From Bacteroidota bacterium (GTDB taxonomy: Bacteria; Bacteroidota; Ignavibacteria; Kapaibacteriales; Kapaibacteriaceae), in the NCBI GenBank assembly GCA_018266735.1, contig JAFDZT010000001.1, positions 248,001 to 312,000 of the forward strand: a stretch of 64,000 nt of DNA. The letters run 5' to 3'. This document shows, piece after piece, positions 62,447-64,000 of the stretch (positions are counted from its first letter, which is position 1; each line of letters begins with the position of its first letter). The position numbers and the translations under genes are program-made. The notes below the pieces were generated by a model. The model did no database searches. It was not told where the DNA came from and saw only the letters and a list, made by a program, of their open reading frames with translations.

Positions 62447-64000
62447 TCGACCTACCAGGATATCGTGTTCGTGGGATCCTCTATGAGAGCGCGGCTCACG
62501 TGCTCTATTACGCGGAAACTGAGAACACCGGGGAAGACGTCATTCTCAAGACCATGCATGCGGGATCTGCCACCCCGCATCGGTGTAGTCGACTACGACT
62601 CGAATACCTCTTGACGTCGCGCGTTGCACCGACCTCTGTGATCGGTGCACGCGCGCTCGTTGAGCATCGCAACATTCCCGTCTTTGTCAAGACCGACGTC
62701 CACGGTGTCCCCCTTGATCAGTTGATCCGCGCCGGAGGTATGGACATCTCCGATGTGTTGAGCATTGGCGTACAGTTGGCGAACGCACTGGACGCCGTAC
62801 ATTCTGCAGGTATCATGCATAAGGACGTGAAGCCTGAGAATGTGATCGTCGTTCCGGAAACACTGCAGACCTTTCTCACCGATCTCGACATTGCCTCGGA
62901 ACTGAAGCAGGAGCACGCTGAAGCAGCGGAGGTCGGAGAACTGAGTGGCTCCCTGCCGTACATCGCTCCTGAGCAGACCGGACGAATGAACCGTGCTGTG
63001 GATTACCGTGCCGACTTCTATTCGCTTGGTGCTCTGTTGTATGAGATCACCACCGGTCGGCGACCATTCCACGCGAACGATGCAATGGAGATGATCCATT
63101 GTCACATCGCACGTCAGCCCGAACCGATCTCAGTGCTTCGCCCCGATGCGCCGGAGGCACTACGATCCATCATACATCGCTTGATGGCAAAGACTGCCGA
63201 GGATCGGTATCAAAGTGCCTTTGGATTGGCGGAGGACCTTCGGCGTTGCCAACAGGAATGGTCGGCGTCCGGGACCATCCAGCCTTTCCTCCTTGCCACG
63301 CACGATGCTTCGGATCGACTGTTGATCCCGCAAACTTTGTATGGTCGCGAAGCGGACATTCAAGCCATCGTCGACACCTTCGAGCGATCTGCGAACGGCA
63401 CAACACAGTTCATGACCGTGTGCGGATACTCGGGCATTGGCAAGACATCGTTGATCAATGAGGTACAACGTTCGATCGCTGTTCGGCGCGGACATTTTGT
63501 TTCTGGGAAGCACGACCAATATCAACGGAATCTCCCCTACAGCGCCTTGGTGCAAGCATTGGAACGCCTCATCCGGCAGATCCTCTCTGAACCCGATGCG
63601 ATGCTCGAAGAGATCCGTGCATCCATCATCGACGCCTTGCGGGACCAAGGGAGTGTGATCACGGAAGTGCTACCGGTCCTTTCGATCCTCATTGGTCCAC
63701 AGCCTGACATTGTCGAGACTGGTGGTCTTGATGCGCAACGTCGATTCAATGAGACGCTGACCGCATTTCTCGGTGCCGTTGCATCACCGAAACATCCGTT
63801 GGTACTGTTCCTTGATGACATGCAATGGGCCGATTCGGCCACGCTTTCCTTTATCGAGCATCTGACAACAAGCACGGAATTGTCGCTGATGTTCGTGCTC
63901 TCGTATCGAGATAACGAAGTACCTCCAACGCATCCGCTCATGGGATGTATCTCTGTTCTCGAACGTGGTCCCTCGGCATACCGGCAACTGCGCCTGCACC
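62443..64000 (+). CDS. Ser/Thr protein kinase - AAA/STAND-type multisensor protein, cut by window edge
   Basis: 519 codons are visible and the frame is open at the right edge. It begins at an ATG overlapping the FAD-protein stop (ATGA). Residues about 5-270 form a eukaryotic-like protein kinase: HKDVKPENVIV (catalytic loop near 127), then TDLDIASEL where DFG is expected, and YIAPEQTGRMNRAVDYRADF. From about 300 a STAND-type ATPase starts: GYSGIGKTSLINEV (Walker A, near 328) and LVLFLDDMQWADSA (Walker B, near 451). Such kinase-AAA proteins usually continue with GAF and histidine-kinase modules, which lie off-window. Activity may be altered by the missing Gly of DFG. Confidence 0.85.
   Translation, partial: MIDLPGYRVRGILYESAAHVLYYAETENTGEDVILKTMHAGSATPHRCSRLRLEYLLTSRVAPTSVIGARALVEHRNIPVFVKTDVHGVPLDQLIRAGGMDISDVLSIGVQLANALDAVHSAGIMHKDVKPENVIVVPETLQTFLTDLDIASELKQEHAEAAEVGELSGSLPYIAPEQTGRMNRAVDYRADFYSLGALLYEITTGRRPFHANDAMEMIHCHIARQPEPISVLRPDAPEALRSIIHRLMAKTAEDRYQSAFGLAEDLRRCQQEWSASGTIQPFLLATHDASDRLLIPQTLYGREADIQAIVDTFERSANGTTQFMTVCGYSGIGKTSLINEVQRSIAVRRGHFVSGKHDQYQRNLPYSALVQALERLIRQILSEPDAMLEEIRASIIDALRDQGSVITEVLPVLSILIGPQPDIVETGGLDAQRRFNETLTAFLGAVASPKHPLVLFLDDMQWADSATLSFIEHLTTSTELSLMFVLSYRDNEVPPTHPLMGCISVLERGPSAYRQLRLH

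Noticed and set aside
1-64000. CRISPR arrays, tRNA, rRNA, IS elements, prophage
   Set aside because: I saw no regularly spaced direct repeats with unique spacers, no cloverleaf-like segments, no transposase, integrase or phage genes. A covariance-model search would be decisive.

Overview
The window reads as part of the chromosome of a free-living bacterium of the Bacteroidota/Chlorobiota side of the tree, most like Candidatus Kapabacteria or Ignavibacteria. That placement is an inference from gene content: several secreted proteins end in type IX secretion (T9SS/Por) sorting-like domains, a DUF1800-DUF1501 pair and a PorT-like barrel are present, and Shine-Dalgarno sequences are often weak. 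GC is roughly 55-57 % by eye. Genes are densely packed on both strands; no gene-free stretch exceeds about 210 bases. I saw no tRNA, rRNA, CRISPR array, IS element or prophage.

Left part (1-17 kb): a Kelch/Hydin-like surface protein cut by the left edge, an unknown helical protein, the DUF1800-DUF1501 pair, an ArnT-like glycosyltransferase, a DUF1573 protein, a methyltransferase overlapping an MltB-like transglycosylase, oligoendopeptidase F, a cyclic-nucleotide-binding K+ channel, asnS, and two secreted/outer-membrane proteins. Middle (17-35 kb): DUF971, urocanate hydratase (hutU), an ECF-like sigma factor, mscL, a THUMP-like methyltransferase, ATP-type pckA, ettA, a sphingomyelin-synthase-like PAP2 protein, and a tight five-gene minus-strand run yajQ - serine palmitoyltransferase-like - SDR - PNGase F-like T9SS cargo - hutG-like. 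The last run suggests sphingolipid synthesis, with histidine degradation split over the region.

Right part (35-64 kb): a three-gene surface operon (DUF2341/Ig-like giant, barrel-polyproline-OmpA protein, unknown protein); a more AT-rich accessory stretch with T9SS cargos inserted between two copies of a DUF899(-DUF2461) module, one copy decayed; a TonB receptor divergent from a membrane LytTR regulator; a five-gene run of small enzymes; a DUF2306-like/DUF547 fusion; a DUF1254 protein; a YceI-porin-YceI set; an FAD lactone-oxidase-like protein fused to a membrane domain; and a Ser/Thr kinase-AAA signalling protein cut by the right edge.

The most unusual structure is a small dispersed repeat family (ATTCTGTATTC-TTGAT type) seen at 20.8, 21.8 and 51.2 kb. 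One copy is a large inverted repeat that supplies the C-terminus of a small membrane protein. One lies in frame inside a methyltransferase gene, where it appears to encode an inserted peptide. One carries 12-mer and 7-mer tandem arrays.
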